Positions 23,601 through 33,802 of a stretch of DNA of 64,000 nt are shown one piece after another. This stretch comes from Cercospora beticola. Taxonomy: Eukaryota > Ascomycota > Dothideomycetes > Mycosphaerellales > Mycosphaerellaceae. Made by a program: the position numbers and the translations under genes. Location: the NCBI RefSeq assembly GCF_033473495.1, contig NC_088940.1, positions 868,001 to 932,000 on the forward strand. Direction: 5' to 3'. The notes below the pieces were generated by a model. It was not told the DNA's origin and searched no databases. It saw nothing but the letters and a program-made list of their open reading frames with translations. Position 1 is the stretch's first letter. Every line of letters starts with the position of its first letter.

Positions 23601-26600
23601 TGGCGATGTACCTGACCATGCGGCTCCCAGTTCCTGGTGGAGCAGGCGTAGAGCTGTCCTTCATTCAACTCACTGAGAAGACAGTGGTGCCTGCAGGCCA
23701 ACCACGTCCTCTGCCTGCTCCTGGAGCGCTGCGCAACAAGACAAAACGCATCATCCGCGTGTCCGTGGTGGATTTGCCTTGGCATAAGATTCCTCAACCA
23801 CCTGTCGTGGGCAAGATCGAGCCACTTTTCGATGGACTGCACTTCCTTTGGGTACAAGATCCCGTTGAAAACAAAGGTATCACACGACAGGAGTTGGCAA
23901 TACTCGCCGAGGTCAGCGTTATTCAATTCAAGGAAACGGCCCGGCAGCCTAAACCAATCGACATTGTACTAACTGCAGGAATGCACTTCTGCATCGCAGA
24001 TGCGTCAAAACTGCTACTTGACTACGGCTTCAACAAGCCCAAAGACGTTACTCAAAGATCAAGAAATGTAGTCAGCAAATCCGACAAAGCTCCACTACCG
24101 ACTGGTGCTCCAGTGAATACTGGAAGTGGTGAGGGCACAGCTACTAGCGATCTGGCGAAGAAAGTTGGCCCAATCGCTGTTTCAAACGTGGGCATTCGGT
24201 TCGAAGATAATGTACTCTTGCTTTTCTTTGACATTGCTGCTCACCTGGGGCCAGTACAAGTCATGCTTCTAGGATTCGGCATCGGCGTGAACCTCAAAAC
24301 GCTCAACTTGCAATCGTTGGCATCCATCGAGCCACAATTTCAGCTCAAGGGGATGGGAATATCGTTCCAACAGCCACCTGTCGGCATTGCTGGTATGTTC
24401 AAGGATGCATCGACTTCCACTCAGCGTCTCTACATGGGTGGCGTTGCTGTCTCCTTCAAGCCGTATAGTTTCATGGCAGTTGGCGAGTATGGTGAGATTG
24501 CCCGGCCTGGTTCAGTTGGAGTGACAGATACGTACAAGACGTTGTTCATTTTCGCCAAACTGGAAGGACCTCTGATCGAGCTGGAGTTTGTGACCATCGG
24601 TGGCATCACCTTGGGCTTCGGATACAACTCGAACCTGCGATTTCCGACCATCGCACAGGTACCATCATTCCCATTCATCGCCAATACAGTCGGAGGCGAA
24701 AATTCAGATCCTTTGACTGTCATGAACCAGCTCGTCGGCCAAGCAGATTCCTATGTCAAGCCCCAAGAGGACTCCTTCTGGATAGCAGCTGGACTACAAG
24801 CTAAAGCCTTACAAGTGCTGGACGTATCAGCTGTGGTCATCCTCGAATTCAACCCATACGTCAACCTCGGAATCTTCGCAAAAGCCATTGCCCAAATGCC
24901 ACCTGCACCAACACCACGCATTGCCTGCTTCGTCTACGTCGAACTCGGAATCATGTGCACAGTCGATTTCCACGCAGGAGCTTTCCGTGTTGAAGCACAA
25001 CTCTCGCCGAACTCGTTCGTCATACATCCTAGCTGTCATCTCACAGGCGGCTTTGCTCTATGCTATTGGTTCGGATCTTCGCCGTACTCTGGAGATTTCG
25101 TTTTCACAGTCGGCGGCTACCATCCCATGTACAAACCCCCACCACATTATCCCGTGCCACCTCGACTCGGCATATCATGGCAAATGGGACCAGTTTCGAT
25201 TCGCGGTGAAGCATACTTCGCCATCACTCCACAGTGCTGCATGGGCGGCGGCAGACTAGAAGTCGTATTCAGCGCTGGTCTGCTATGCGCATACTTGACA
25301 GCTTACGCTGACTTCTTGATCGTGTACAATCCATTCTACTTCATGGGAGAGATGGGCGTATGCGTCGGCGTTCGGTTCACGATGGATATCCTCTTCGTCA
25401 CCATCCACATCTCCGTCGAGCTCAACGCACGGCTGCGCCTCAGAGGACCCGAGTTTGGTGGGTCTGCTTATGTGGACTTTTGGGTGTTTGGGTTTGAGAT
25501 TTCATTCGGTGCAGAGGCCAAACGACCAGGAAAGAAGACGCTGGATGAATTCGTGGAACTTTTGCTCCAAGTCCCGGATGCCGATTCTGTTGCTCGTACG
25601 GCCATTGCTGATGGACGAGCGACTACGGGGCAAATCGACAAGCTTCATGTGCTCTCGGTTGAAGAGGGCAGATATACTAACAAGGCTAAAGATGCCACAT
25701 CGGATCCTGGTGCAATTGTAAGTGTGGTTCTCGATTCTCTCTTCCCTTGGTCATCCCTTGAAAGTTGGCATCGCAAGTGTTTATCACTCATGAAAGGCAC
25801 ATGCTGATTCCTGTCAACCATGTGTAGTGGGAAGTAAAGCGAGCTGGTTTCCAATTTCGCGTACAGAGTCGGCTTCCATTGCAAACGATCACACAGCCAG
25901 CCGCCAGCGACACCGAACCAGATCTTGTGCTACTGGAGGAGAACCCATTCTACGCCAAACCGATGCAGCTGACCACACAGCTCGTCTCCACCATGACAGT
26001 CTCAATTGCAAAAATCGAAAAGAACGGCAACAATGAAGTGGCCACTTTCCTCCCTTTGCCAGTCATAAAGAGCACGCCGAAAGCACTATGGGATGAATGT
26101 AAATTCCACCCTCAAATCACACCAGATGTTGCAGCCGGAATACTGACCATTATGTTGCAGATAAACCCTCCACAGACCCAACATCCGGCCAAACCAAACC
26201 CTCCTCCCTCCTATCCAACACCGATCCAGCAACAATGGACCTCCTCATGGGTGCAACATTCTGTGCTCCATTCCCTTTCCGCTCCTACGACAAGATCCTC
26301 AAATACAACGTTCTGAGATCTTCAAGCTTAGACGTTTTCACTCTCGCAGATGTGGATGCCGCTGGCAAACCATTGCGTCCAACACTCCCATCAACCAATC
26401 AATTCGTCTCCGAACAATGGCGATCTGCGCAGCCAGTAGAAGGTGCGATGCAGTGGACTTTTGTGCAGAGTAAATGGAAGCAGGCAGTTGGGCAGAAAGT
26501 GGATGTTGCAGAAGGGGAGAAATCGGTGGGAGTCGTGGAAAGCGTTATTAGTACGTGGCAGGATGCTATGGGTTGGAACAATGTCGAAAATGGTCTGAAG

Positions 26601-26705
26601 AATGATTTGAAGGGTGATGGAGATGATGATCGGGATCAGGTGTTGCTGTGGAAGCAGTTTGATCATTTGTATATGGCTGCGCCGATGATTGGGGTTGGAG
26701 CATAG
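17639..26705 (+). CDS. Giant protein C: metallo-beta-lactamase-fold hydrolase fused to a DUF6603-like region, 2767 aa
   Basis: Fourteen exons: 17639-17872, 17922-18438, 18500-18567, 18622-19396, 19451-19527, 19577-19639, 19682-19778, 19838-20006, 20056-20088, 20154-21118, 21165-22495, 22559-25717, 25828-26098, 26161-26705; introns 42-110 nt, total 8304 nt, divisible by three. Residues ~1-78 are a polar, Lys/Glu-rich leader. Residues ~79-650 are a metallo-beta-lactamase fold of the ComEC/Rec2-like style: VLIDGG, the metal motif THWDDDHYSG (~157-165), LYCPYFGNN, YSAGD (Asp ~576) and KLSHHG (His ~608-609). All expected ligands are present, so it is probably an active metal hydrolase; substrate unknown. 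Residues ~700-1000 are a basic linker with nuclear-signal-like clusters (KKRK, RKRKGG). From ~1000 to the end is a long beta-rich region; ~1700-2450 (FVTIGGITLGFGY, FRVEAQLSPNSFVIHPS, FFMGEMGVCVG) matches my memory of DUF6603. A split into two genes is possible, but every frame joins. Confidence 0.88.
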
Positions 26706-26852
26706 TACATTGGATGTTTCGGGAGAGATCTCGTGTTAGATTTAGGATTGTTTTCACATTGTCACTTCCACGTGGGAACATTCTCCAGCTTGATCGATTC
26801 GTGATTCTAAATGTAGTGACGTTGCACGTGGTTTCGTTCTCCTGAGAGGAAT

Positions 26853-28466
26853 ATGGCCGTTGCTGCAGACATGGTCCACCAAATCAGACTTCAAACGGTC
26901 TCAACGGCGAGAACAATTTTATCTCTACCCCTCTCTGATACAGCCATGCTATCCCAAGCGCGCGCCTGCCACACTTATTGCACGCCTGTTTGTGCACAAT
27001 TTACAACTCAAACAATGGCTTTCCACTTCATCTATCGACAAACTTTCGCCACATTGCGCCGCCTTCGCCGAGCACTACACCCGTCACCATGCTCAACCAA
27101 CGGGAATGAGCCGCAATCACTACGATCCACAGCCTGGCTCGATGGACTTCGAGGACTCGCCGCTCTATCAGTCTTCATCCTGCACCACGAGGAATATGGG
27201 CACCACATGTCGAAATACATCATAATCGAAGATCCCTGGGGTCTCAATGGACAATACCACATTGCAACATTTCCATTCATCCGACTCATCTTCAGCGGCG
27301 GGATCTTTGCCGTTCCGATATTCTTCATTATATCAGGCTATGTCCTCGCACATAAGCCCCTGCAGCTAGTCCAGCAGCAGGATTTTAGCGTCCTTGCGAA
27401 GTCGACCGGTTCAAGTCTTTTTCGTCGATGGGGAAGACTTTTCTTGCCGGTCTATGTTTCGACGTTTATCTGGATGTCTAGTTGGTATGCTCTGGGATTC
27501 CGCAGTTTGGCGAAAGGATCGCCGGAGTTGCTGGATTCGTGGACGGCGGAATTGAGAAGGTGGTGGGATTTGCACAACGCTGGGGATATTACTGGATACA
27601 ATCCTCATTTGTGGACGATCCCGGAGGAGTTTTGGGGCTCGGTTTTCATATACTGCACGATCCTTGCGACGTCTCGTTTCTCGAAGGAAGCACGATTGGT
27701 AACAGAGGTAGCCATGTGCGCCTACCGTCTCTACCTCGCGAAGGTCGATGCGCTGTTCTTCGTAGGCCTCATCTTCTGCGACATCTCACTGCTTTCTGAA
27801 GCTAAGCAGCTGCCGAACCTGCTGAAGCGAGTCAGACCGCGTCACCAAGGCATGTGGTACATCTTCCTCGTGCTGGGATTGTACATGTCAGCGCTCGGGC
27901 ATGGCTTCGCGGGCGAGCCTCAACATTTCAGCGCGTATCCAGGCTGGTCGGCTCTGCACCTTCTCCTTCCACCGAACTACCCAGACTTCAAATTCTGGTA
28001 TCGCTTCTGGGGCTCGACTCTGGCAGTCACATCCATACCACAAATTTCGAGTTGCAAGCACATACTCGAGATGCGATTTCCACAGTATCTTGGCCGGGTA
28101 TCTTACAGCTTCTATCTTATCCACGGCCCTTTGCTTTGGAGTGTGGGAGTCCGAATGTATGCTGCGTGTGGGCTGGCAAGACGCTATCGCCAGATCAGGA
28201 CCTGTGACAACTGGATGAAGCTTCCCAATACTGGGCCGCTCGGAATGGAGGTCAGATGGCTCTTGCCAATGCTCTTCATGCTAATTTTGACATTGGCAGT
28301 GGCAGATCTTTTCACGCAGCTGGTGGACGAGCCGAGTATCAAGTTCGTCCAATGGGCTTTTTCTGAAGGGGTGGATGGGACACCGAAGAATGCTTATGCT
28401 CTGCAACAGGTCGATCCAGAGTCGACGCCGGAGGGCAATCCGTGCGATAACGTTCTCATCGTGTAG
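26853..28466 (+). CDS. Acyltransferase family 3 membrane protein
   Basis: Single exon, 537 aa from the first ATG; in-frame ATGs at 26943-ish and 27015 (MAFHFIYRQTF) are also possible starts. The core begins WLDGLRGLAALSVFILHHEE, the hallmark of the acyltransferase-3 family (PF01757), with the conserved Arg and His of the first membrane segment. Further hydrophobic helices follow (GIFAVPIFFIISGYVLA, RRWGRLFLPVYVSTFIW, ALFFVGLIFCDISLL and LGRVSYSFYLIHGPLLW near the C-terminus), about ten in all. These enzymes transfer acyl groups to extracellular or luminal sugars, lipids or secondary metabolites; the substrate here cannot be told. It starts about 150 bp after giant gene C on the same strand, so it may be a locus member or simply the next gene. 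Confidence 0.85.
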   Translation: MAVAADMVHQIRLQTVSTARTILSLPLSDTAMLSQARACHTYCTPVCAQFTTQTMAFHFIYRQTFATLRRLRRALHPSPCSTNGNEPQSLRSTAWLDGLRGLAALSVFILHHEEYGHHMSKYIIIEDPWGLNGQYHIATFPFIRLIFSGGIFAVPIFFIISGYVLAHKPLQLVQQQDFSVLAKSTGSSLFRRWGRLFLPVYVSTFIWMSSWYALGFRSLAKGSPELLDSWTAELRRWWDLHNAGDITGYNPHLWTIPEEFWGSVFIYCTILATSRFSKEARLVTEVAMCAYRLYLAKVDALFFVGLIFCDISLLSEAKQLPNLLKRVRPRHQGMWYIFLVLGLYMSALGHGFAGEPQHFSAYPGWSALHLLLPPNYPDFKFWYRFWGSTLAVTSIPQISSCKHILEMRFPQYLGRVSYSFYLIHGPLLWSVGVRMYAACGLARRYRQIRTCDNWMKLPNTGPLGMEVRWLLPMLFMLILTLAVADLFTQLVDEPSIKFVQWAFSEGVDGTPKNAYALQQVDPESTPEGNPCDNVLIV

Positions 28467-28540
28467 ACGCCCTTTGGTGGCGGCGAATCTTTCCCGCTGT
28501 TGTAGAAACGAGGTGAAGTGCGAGACTTGGGCATGGAACA

Positions 28541-28547
28541 TGAGTCA
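28541..28547 (+). promoter_or_regulatory. TGAGTCA site, probable CpcA/Gcn4 binding element
   Basis: Perfect match to TGASTCA, the palindromic site of the bZIP activator of cross-pathway amino-acid control (Gcn4 in yeast, CpcA/Cpc1 in moulds), 379 bp before the MET2 start codon. MET2 orthologues are plausible targets. Motif is seen; regulation is inferred. Confidence 0.5.
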
Positions 28548-28805
28548 GTTTCATATGAATGGGCGGACCGGGCTCCGTTCACGTTCCCGCCGCTCACCAA
28601 TGCCGATGACATTCTCCCTCTCTCTTCGCCTTGTGCCATTGCCGCCTCGAGTCTGCAATTTCGGCAGATGGAGGACGATTCCCATTGCTTCTGCCGGATC
28701 ATCAATACCTCGCCGCAAGTACATGTTTGTCGGTGTTGCCATTGGTGGTTTGTGCGATGGCGTCAGAAAGCTTCACAGCGTAGATCGGCAAAAGCGTGGG
28801 AAATT

Positions 28806-28812
28806 TGAGTCA
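28806..28812 (+). promoter_or_regulatory. Second TGAGTCA site upstream of MET2
   Basis: A second perfect TGAGTCA lies 114 bp before the MET2 start codon, a typical distance for a functional upstream activating site. Two exact copies in one short promoter strengthen the case for amino-acid starvation control. Confidence 0.55.
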
Positions 28813-28925
28813 ATGGAGTGATTCTTTCGCTGCCCGCCTACATCTTTCGTTGTCTCCCTCCCCTCCCTCTCGTCTTCTCTACACATCACGGCACAGCCTA
28901 TGCCATATACACCAGACCTTCAACG

Positions 28926-30571
28926 ATGACGACTGCCCCCAATGGATTGGTTCACGCCTCCGACCACAAGACGCACCAATTCAGTACATTCCACTTCTTA
29001 CGACCCCGCCTTCCACCTGCCTGACTGACTTCTGCTGTGTAGAGCGCATCAAGCCTGCTGACCAGACCGAAAATCCCTTTGTGAAACTGATCCCGAATCA
29101 AGACATCGCCATAATCCCGTCCTTTACCCTCGAATCCGGCGCAACGCTCCACAATGTCCCAGTCGCTTACAAAACCTACGGCAACCTCTCGCCCGAAGCC
29201 GACAATGCCATGGTCATCTGCCACGCCCTGACTGGCTCCGCCGATGTCCAAGATTGGTGGGGACCTCTTCTCGGAGGCCCGGGCCCAAATGGCGAGGAAA
29301 GCAGAGCCTTCGACATGTCTCGCTTCTTCATCGTCTGCTTCAATAGCTTGGGAAGTCCCTATGGAAGTGCTAGCCCGGTGACAGCGAAGAATGGCGTGAA
29401 AGAGGAAGGGCATTATGGCCCGGAGTTCCCGCTCACGACAATAAGAGATGATGTGAATCTGTTCAAAATTCTGCTCGATGACCTCGGCGTGAAGAAGATC
29501 GCGACAGTCATTGGAGGAAGTATGGGCGGAATGCTCGTGCTGGAATTTGCCTACTTTGGCAAAGACTATGTGAGGAGCATTATACCGATCGCGACATCTG
29601 CTCGATACAGTGCGTGGGGTATCAGCTGGGGTGAGGCGCAGAGGCAGAGTATTTACTCGGATCCGAAGTACGATGATGGTTACTATCAATTCGGCGATCC
29701 ACCAGCCAGTGGTCTCGGAGCTGCGAGAATGAGCGCACTTCTCACCTATCGCTCTCGCGATAGCTTTGAGAGCCGATTTGGCAGAAAGCACCCAGATCCC
29801 AGGCAAGCCAAAGGTGGCATCAATACCATGCAGCGACCAGGAACTCCAGTGAGAGACGAGGGAGGCGAAGAGCACTTCTACACCCACAACGAGGGACATC
29901 GGAACGCCGGAAGTCCAAGACAGCACCCGAGCAGACGACACTCCCGAGCACAGATTCCCGATGGCGACCTGACAGCAAGCGTTGATTCGCTCCAGCCACA
30001 GGAGCAGTTCGTGACAGTCCAAGATCCGCAATTCTCCGGCGACAAAGAGATCCCAGTCGAAGTAAAACCAAGCAGAAGAAAAGTGCCAACATACTATTCT
30101 GCTCAGTCCTACTTGCGGTACCAGGGCGAGAAATTCATCAAGCGATTCGATGCTAATTGCTACATCGCCATCACGAGAAAGCTCGACACGCACGATGTGG
30201 CTCGTGGCAGAACCGACACCACTGGCTCTCCCACCGAGGAAGAAGTTCGAGCTGCATTGGCTATGATTCAGCAGCCAACTCTTGTCCTTGGTATCCAGAG
30301 CGATGGCCTCTTCACCTACCAGGAGCAAGAGCAACTTGCTGCTGCTATTCCGAACGCAGAGCTCAAGAACATCGATAGTCCCGATGGGCATGATGCTTTC
30401 TTGCTGGAATTCAAGCAGGTCAATGGCTTTTTGAAGGAGTTTATGAAACGCGAATTGCCAGATATCATGGCACGAGAGCCTATCAACTGGCCACCGAAGG
30501 AAGAGGAGAAGGCAGAGGCAAAGGCTAGTGTATTTGGAGAAGCTGAGGCCGAGGATATCACGGCTTGGTAG
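28926..30571 (+). CDS. MET2: Homoserine O-acetyltransferase
   Basis: Exons 28926-28983 and 29043-30571, intron 59 nt (GTACAT...GTGTAG, CTGAC branch site); 528 aa. The enzyme makes O-acetyl-homoserine from homoserine and acetyl-CoA, the committed step of methionine synthesis. It is an alpha/beta-hydrolase: VAYKTYGNLSPEADNAMVICHALTG, the oxyanion segment and the nucleophile elbow GGSMGGM carrying the catalytic Ser, a conserved RSIIPIATSARYSAW segment, and near the C-terminus LGIQSDGLF and SPDGHDAFL supplying the Asp and His of the triad. A polar insert of roughly 110 residues (rich in Arg, Pro, Gln; after FGRKHPDPRQ) separates the two catalytic parts, as in other fungal MET2 proteins I know. 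A large antisense frame is a shadow. Two TGAGTCA sites lie upstream. Confidence 0.94.
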
Positions 30572-30748
30572 ACAAGCTTCACACGTTCCACGAGATGGGA
30601 GTGCTTTTCAAACGGAGATCTCCAACATAGAAAATTCATTCGATCCGCATTATGGTTTTGAAAGTCCAGTTTCCGCGCAAATGAGAGCGATATGAGGTTG
30701 CAAAAGTACCCCCGGTCTCGCCCATCAATTGCGCCAAGCCTTTTCGTT

Positions 30749-31432
30749 TCAACTCTCACTCCCCTCCCACTTCTGCTCATAAAGGCATCTCCCACATCTA
30801 AACCTCCCAACATCGAATTCCGTCTCAATCTCACACAAACAGTTCAAACACTCCACCACTTTCCCTTCCCTCTTCATTCTCTCAATCAACTCCCTACTCA
30901 ATCTATCCTCCCCGCCCATCTGCCCAGGGGCATTCCTGTCCGCCGGCGCCCCCAACTTTCCAACGTTGATGATCGTTATACGCGCTCCAACTCGGTTCCA
31001 ATCTGACTTCTTCGCATGACGTTCCAGATCTTGTTCGCCTTCAAGCTTCGCATCACAGTCGACATGCGGACAAAGAATTCGTGGCTGATATTGAGAGTCA
31101 ATAGAAGTAGTGATCCATTTTTGAAGGCATTTGATGCAGATGTTGATTTTGTGTTCGCAGCCGGCGGCGAGTGGTAGGTCGGGAAACCACCATTTGGAGA
31201 GGATTTCCCAACAGCTGGTGCATTCGAGCTTTTCGGATCGTGTTTCTGGCGGCATAGTTTGGAGAGTGTTGACGATGCTGGCGCTTGATAATGGCTGTGG
31301 GCGAGCAAACTCCTGGCTATGTAGATGGGAAGAACAGGGTTCTGGCCTCCGAATGGAATTTCTTGTGAGGATGCTTGATTTCTTCGTGGCCTTGTTTGTG
31401 AATATGCGCTGGTATTTGGCATTGTTCTGCAT
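30749..31432 (-). CDS. RING/RBR-like zinc-binding protein
   Basis: Single exon, 227 aa from ATG 31432; a more likely start is the in-frame ATG at 31255 (MPPETRSEKLEC), giving 168 aa. Just after it, C-x2-C (LECTSCWE), then GCEH, INICIKCLQKW and ILCPHVDCDAKL give a Cys/His spacing like the first RING of RBR-type ubiquitin ligases. A second group, CLNCLCEIE and RFRCGRCLYE, lies at the C-terminus. No IBR or second RING is seen, so it is a small stand-alone RING-like protein, of a kind common in fungi with unknown partners. The metal-binding pattern is seen; ligase activity is inference. Confidence 0.7.
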   Translation of the reverse strand: MQNNAKYQRIFTNKATKKSSILTRNSIRRPEPCSSHLHSQEFARPQPLSSASIVNTLQTMPPETRSEKLECTSCWEILSKWWFPDLPLAAGCEHKINICIKCLQKWITTSIDSQYQPRILCPHVDCDAKLEGEQDLERHAKKSDWNRVGARITIINVGKLGAPADRNAPGQMGGEDRLSRELIERMKREGKVVECLNCLCEIETEFDVGRFRCGRCLYEQKWEGSES

Positions 31433-31550
31433 GTTTCATACCTGTAAGTCTGCGACTGAGACATGTTTGCCACTTCCACGCCTTGTCTACATCGTGTGTA
31501 CTCTGTCTCAACGCCGGCACGGAGACTATACCATCATTGTGAATGATGTT

Positions 31551-32732
31551 CTAGTCGCTTTTCGCACCCAATTTCTCAGCAACGCCTACGCCCTCCCGGA
31601 CTGCCTTTGCCAGAGTTCCCTTCACGGCACCTTCTTCGATCACTGCCAGGGACTTGGCAGTACATCCTCCGGGACAGCTGCAGCCATCTCGAACCTGAGC
31701 CGGATGCGCTCCCTGGAGGACCAGTGTCCCAGCCGCAATCATAGCTTGTGCTGCCATTTCGTAGCTTTCTCTCATCGGGCTTCCGAGCTCAATCCCACCT
31801 TGTGCAATACCATCGATCAGAGTTGCCATCATGGCAGGAGTAGCCCCTGCGAGAACGGCCGCGATGTTCATTTGTGCTTCAGGAAGATATATGACTCGAC
31901 CGACTTGGCTGAAGATCCACTTGACAATGGCATCATGCTCAGGCGTGAGAAGCGGGTCTGAGGTTGCGACGACTGTGCAACTTTGTCTCACTGCTGCAGC
32001 TGCATTCGGTAGCGTCCTCACTATAGTACATTGCGAGGTTTCAGGTGCAGTAGTGTCGTGCAGTTGTTCTTGGACGTCCTTCACTGAAACTCCCGCAAGG
32101 ATGTGGATCAAGAGCTTGCCCGAAAGTGCTTCTTTCATTCCAGGCGCTTGCAGAATTGAAGCAGGCTTGTTTGGCGCGCACGCGAGAATCACAACATCTG
32201 CTTCCTTCGCTGCGCTGGTGTTGTCGTTCTGATAGATGGACAGCTTCTCGAATTGAGGATAATGACGAAGCTCCGATTTAATCTTCTGAGCTCCTTCAGG
32301 TCTTCGCACACTAGCAACAAATCTACTGGGAATGAGTTGTCGGTCGCTACTGCTTTGGTGAAGCTTGTTTTGTTCATTCAACGACTGGAAAATGCCGCTC
32401 AGAATTGCATTGCCCATGGTGCCGCAAGCGAGGACGCCCAAAGTGTAGCCATCGCCTTTGACGCTGCTGATCGTGTTTGACGAAGCCATTCGAGTGATCT
32501 TGCTTGCGGTGTATGCTCTTTTAAAGCTCTGATGAGTTCTCGGCGGATACCAGGTTTTCTCGCCAGCAATTTCGGCACGTGAGATTACTGTTGCGCTCGT
32601 GTATATGCCGGTGTTGAAGTACTGTAAGCCTCGTCTGCTCAGCGAACGTGAATGCTGTAACATGATGCGAGTTGTGAGGCAAGCACATTGAAGCTTGTGG
32701 CCGAATAGCTGTGGTAGACTATGGCGTTGCAT
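31551..32732 (-). CDS. Pyrroline-5-carboxylate reductase
   Basis: Single exon, 393 aa from ATG 32732, or 312 aa from the in-frame ATG 32489 (MASSNTISSVKG). The enzyme reduces P5C to proline with NAD(P)H, the last step of proline synthesis. Seen: the Rossmann motif LGVLACGTMGNAILSG, RFVASVRRPEGAQ, VVILACAPNKPASIL, the catalytic-domain segment IVRTLPNAAAAVRQS, and the C-terminal signature CSCPGGCTAKSLAVIEEG, a fungal variant of the usual SPGGTT motif. The 81-residue N-terminal extension is rich in Arg/Ser/Thr with almost no acidic residues, like a mitochondrial presequence; the two ATGs could give mitochondrial and cytosolic forms. That dual use is inference. Confidence 0.93.
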   Translation of the reverse strand: MQRHSLPQLFGHKLQCACLTTRIMLQHSRSLSRRGLQYFNTGIYTSATVISRAEIAGEKTWYPPRTHQSFKRAYTASKITRMASSNTISSVKGDGYTLGVLACGTMGNAILSGIFQSLNEQNKLHQSSSDRQLIPSRFVASVRRPEGAQKIKSELRHYPQFEKLSIYQNDNTSAAKEADVVILACAPNKPASILQAPGMKEALSGKLLIHILAGVSVKDVQEQLHDTTAPETSQCTIVRTLPNAAAAVRQSCTVVATSDPLLTPEHDAIVKWIFSQVGRVIYLPEAQMNIAAVLAGATPAMMATLIDGIAQGGIELGSPMRESYEMAAQAMIAAGTLVLQGAHPAQVRDGCSCPGGCTAKSLAVIEEGAVKGTLAKAVREGVGVAEKLGAKSD

Positions 32733-33802
32733 CTCGGCGATCGGTACCGATGTCCGTCATACTTGTCCCAGGATATTATCACTCATGCTTCTGACAACAT
32801 TGTAAATCTTCGAGATCATCTTATCAGCGGAGCCTGAACTGGAGCAGTTCGATCATAAGGTAATCTCAATTTTACGAAAGTCATGCAGAGTGAAGAGTGC
32901 GTTCCTCACAAGGGTTGAGCATAGGTCGTTGTCTCGAGTCCAAAAAGAGATATGAACCTCCAGTTGGCCTGATTTAACGCCGATCCTGATATCCAATGGC
33001 CACCGCATGTTGCAGATTTCTTAATTCACCCATAGCAGCGGATACTGCCAGATTCTCAAACGAGAGTCTCGGCCGCTCAGCAGCTGGACTGGCTGTGCAT
33101 CTCCAACGCCTGTTATGGCGGCACCCCGGTCCGTAAACCCTGTTCAAGAGTGCTCATAAGGTACTTTGTGAGTCCTGTCTGATCTCTGCGCTTTTGCTCT
33201 GCTGTAGTTGTAAGCAGACACTACCGACGCGACGCGGTGCACTCGGGTGCTCGTCTCGGATAGACTAGGACAGCCAAGTGCATCTAAAGGCATCGATACT
33301 GTACAGGCCATTTCATTTGCGCCGCAAGACACATAACACATGTCGATGTGTTCCGCAGATGGCGAGATGAGTGGTGTTTACACTGTACGAAGACAGGTGA
33401 TCCCAAGACGCGTCGTCGAGTGCCAAGATTTTGGCCATGACTTCCTCTCGCGACCGAAACCACAACACAACACTCTCAGACTATGAAAGTCATCGAACGC
33501 TCGTTCTAGACACTTCAACCATGCCATCCAGTACTCGCTTGAAGGCTGACGTTGTCCATTGAGCACTAGAAGCTACGCGATGAGACAAGCAAGAAGGCTG
33601 AGTTCTCTTATGAGTCGCAGAACATTGGCAAGGTGAGCTAAAGTGGAGAGAATGTTCCATTTCGTATTCATTTGTTTGTAAAGAGTGTTTGATGCTTTTT
33701 GAAAGTCGCTACTTGTATCACAGTCATCCGCCATGAGGTTGTTCGGACTTCTCAAGGACTTCGCAAGGCTCAACCTTTGGCATTATCACAGCTTCACAAG
33801 CC
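32733..33802. other. Intergenic, no supported gene
   Basis: About 1.07 kb with only short, motif-free open frames. I found no tRNA-like B box or repeat. It should contain the promoters of the P5C reductase (minus) and the following plus-strand gene. Confidence 0.5.

Larger units (their letters stand above)
28467..28925 (+). promoter_or_regulatory. MET2 promoter region with pyrimidine-rich core
   Basis: The gap between the acyltransferase and MET2 contains two perfect TGAGTCA motifs (listed separately) and, at about 28840-28880, a C/T-rich tract just before the start codon, a common feature of fungal core promoters. Short open frames here have no motif. Confidence 0.5.

Noticed and set aside
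28952..30391. 479-codon open frame antisense to MET2
   Set aside because: It mirrors the coding strand of a clearly identified gene and shows no motif of its own; a codon-bias shadow.
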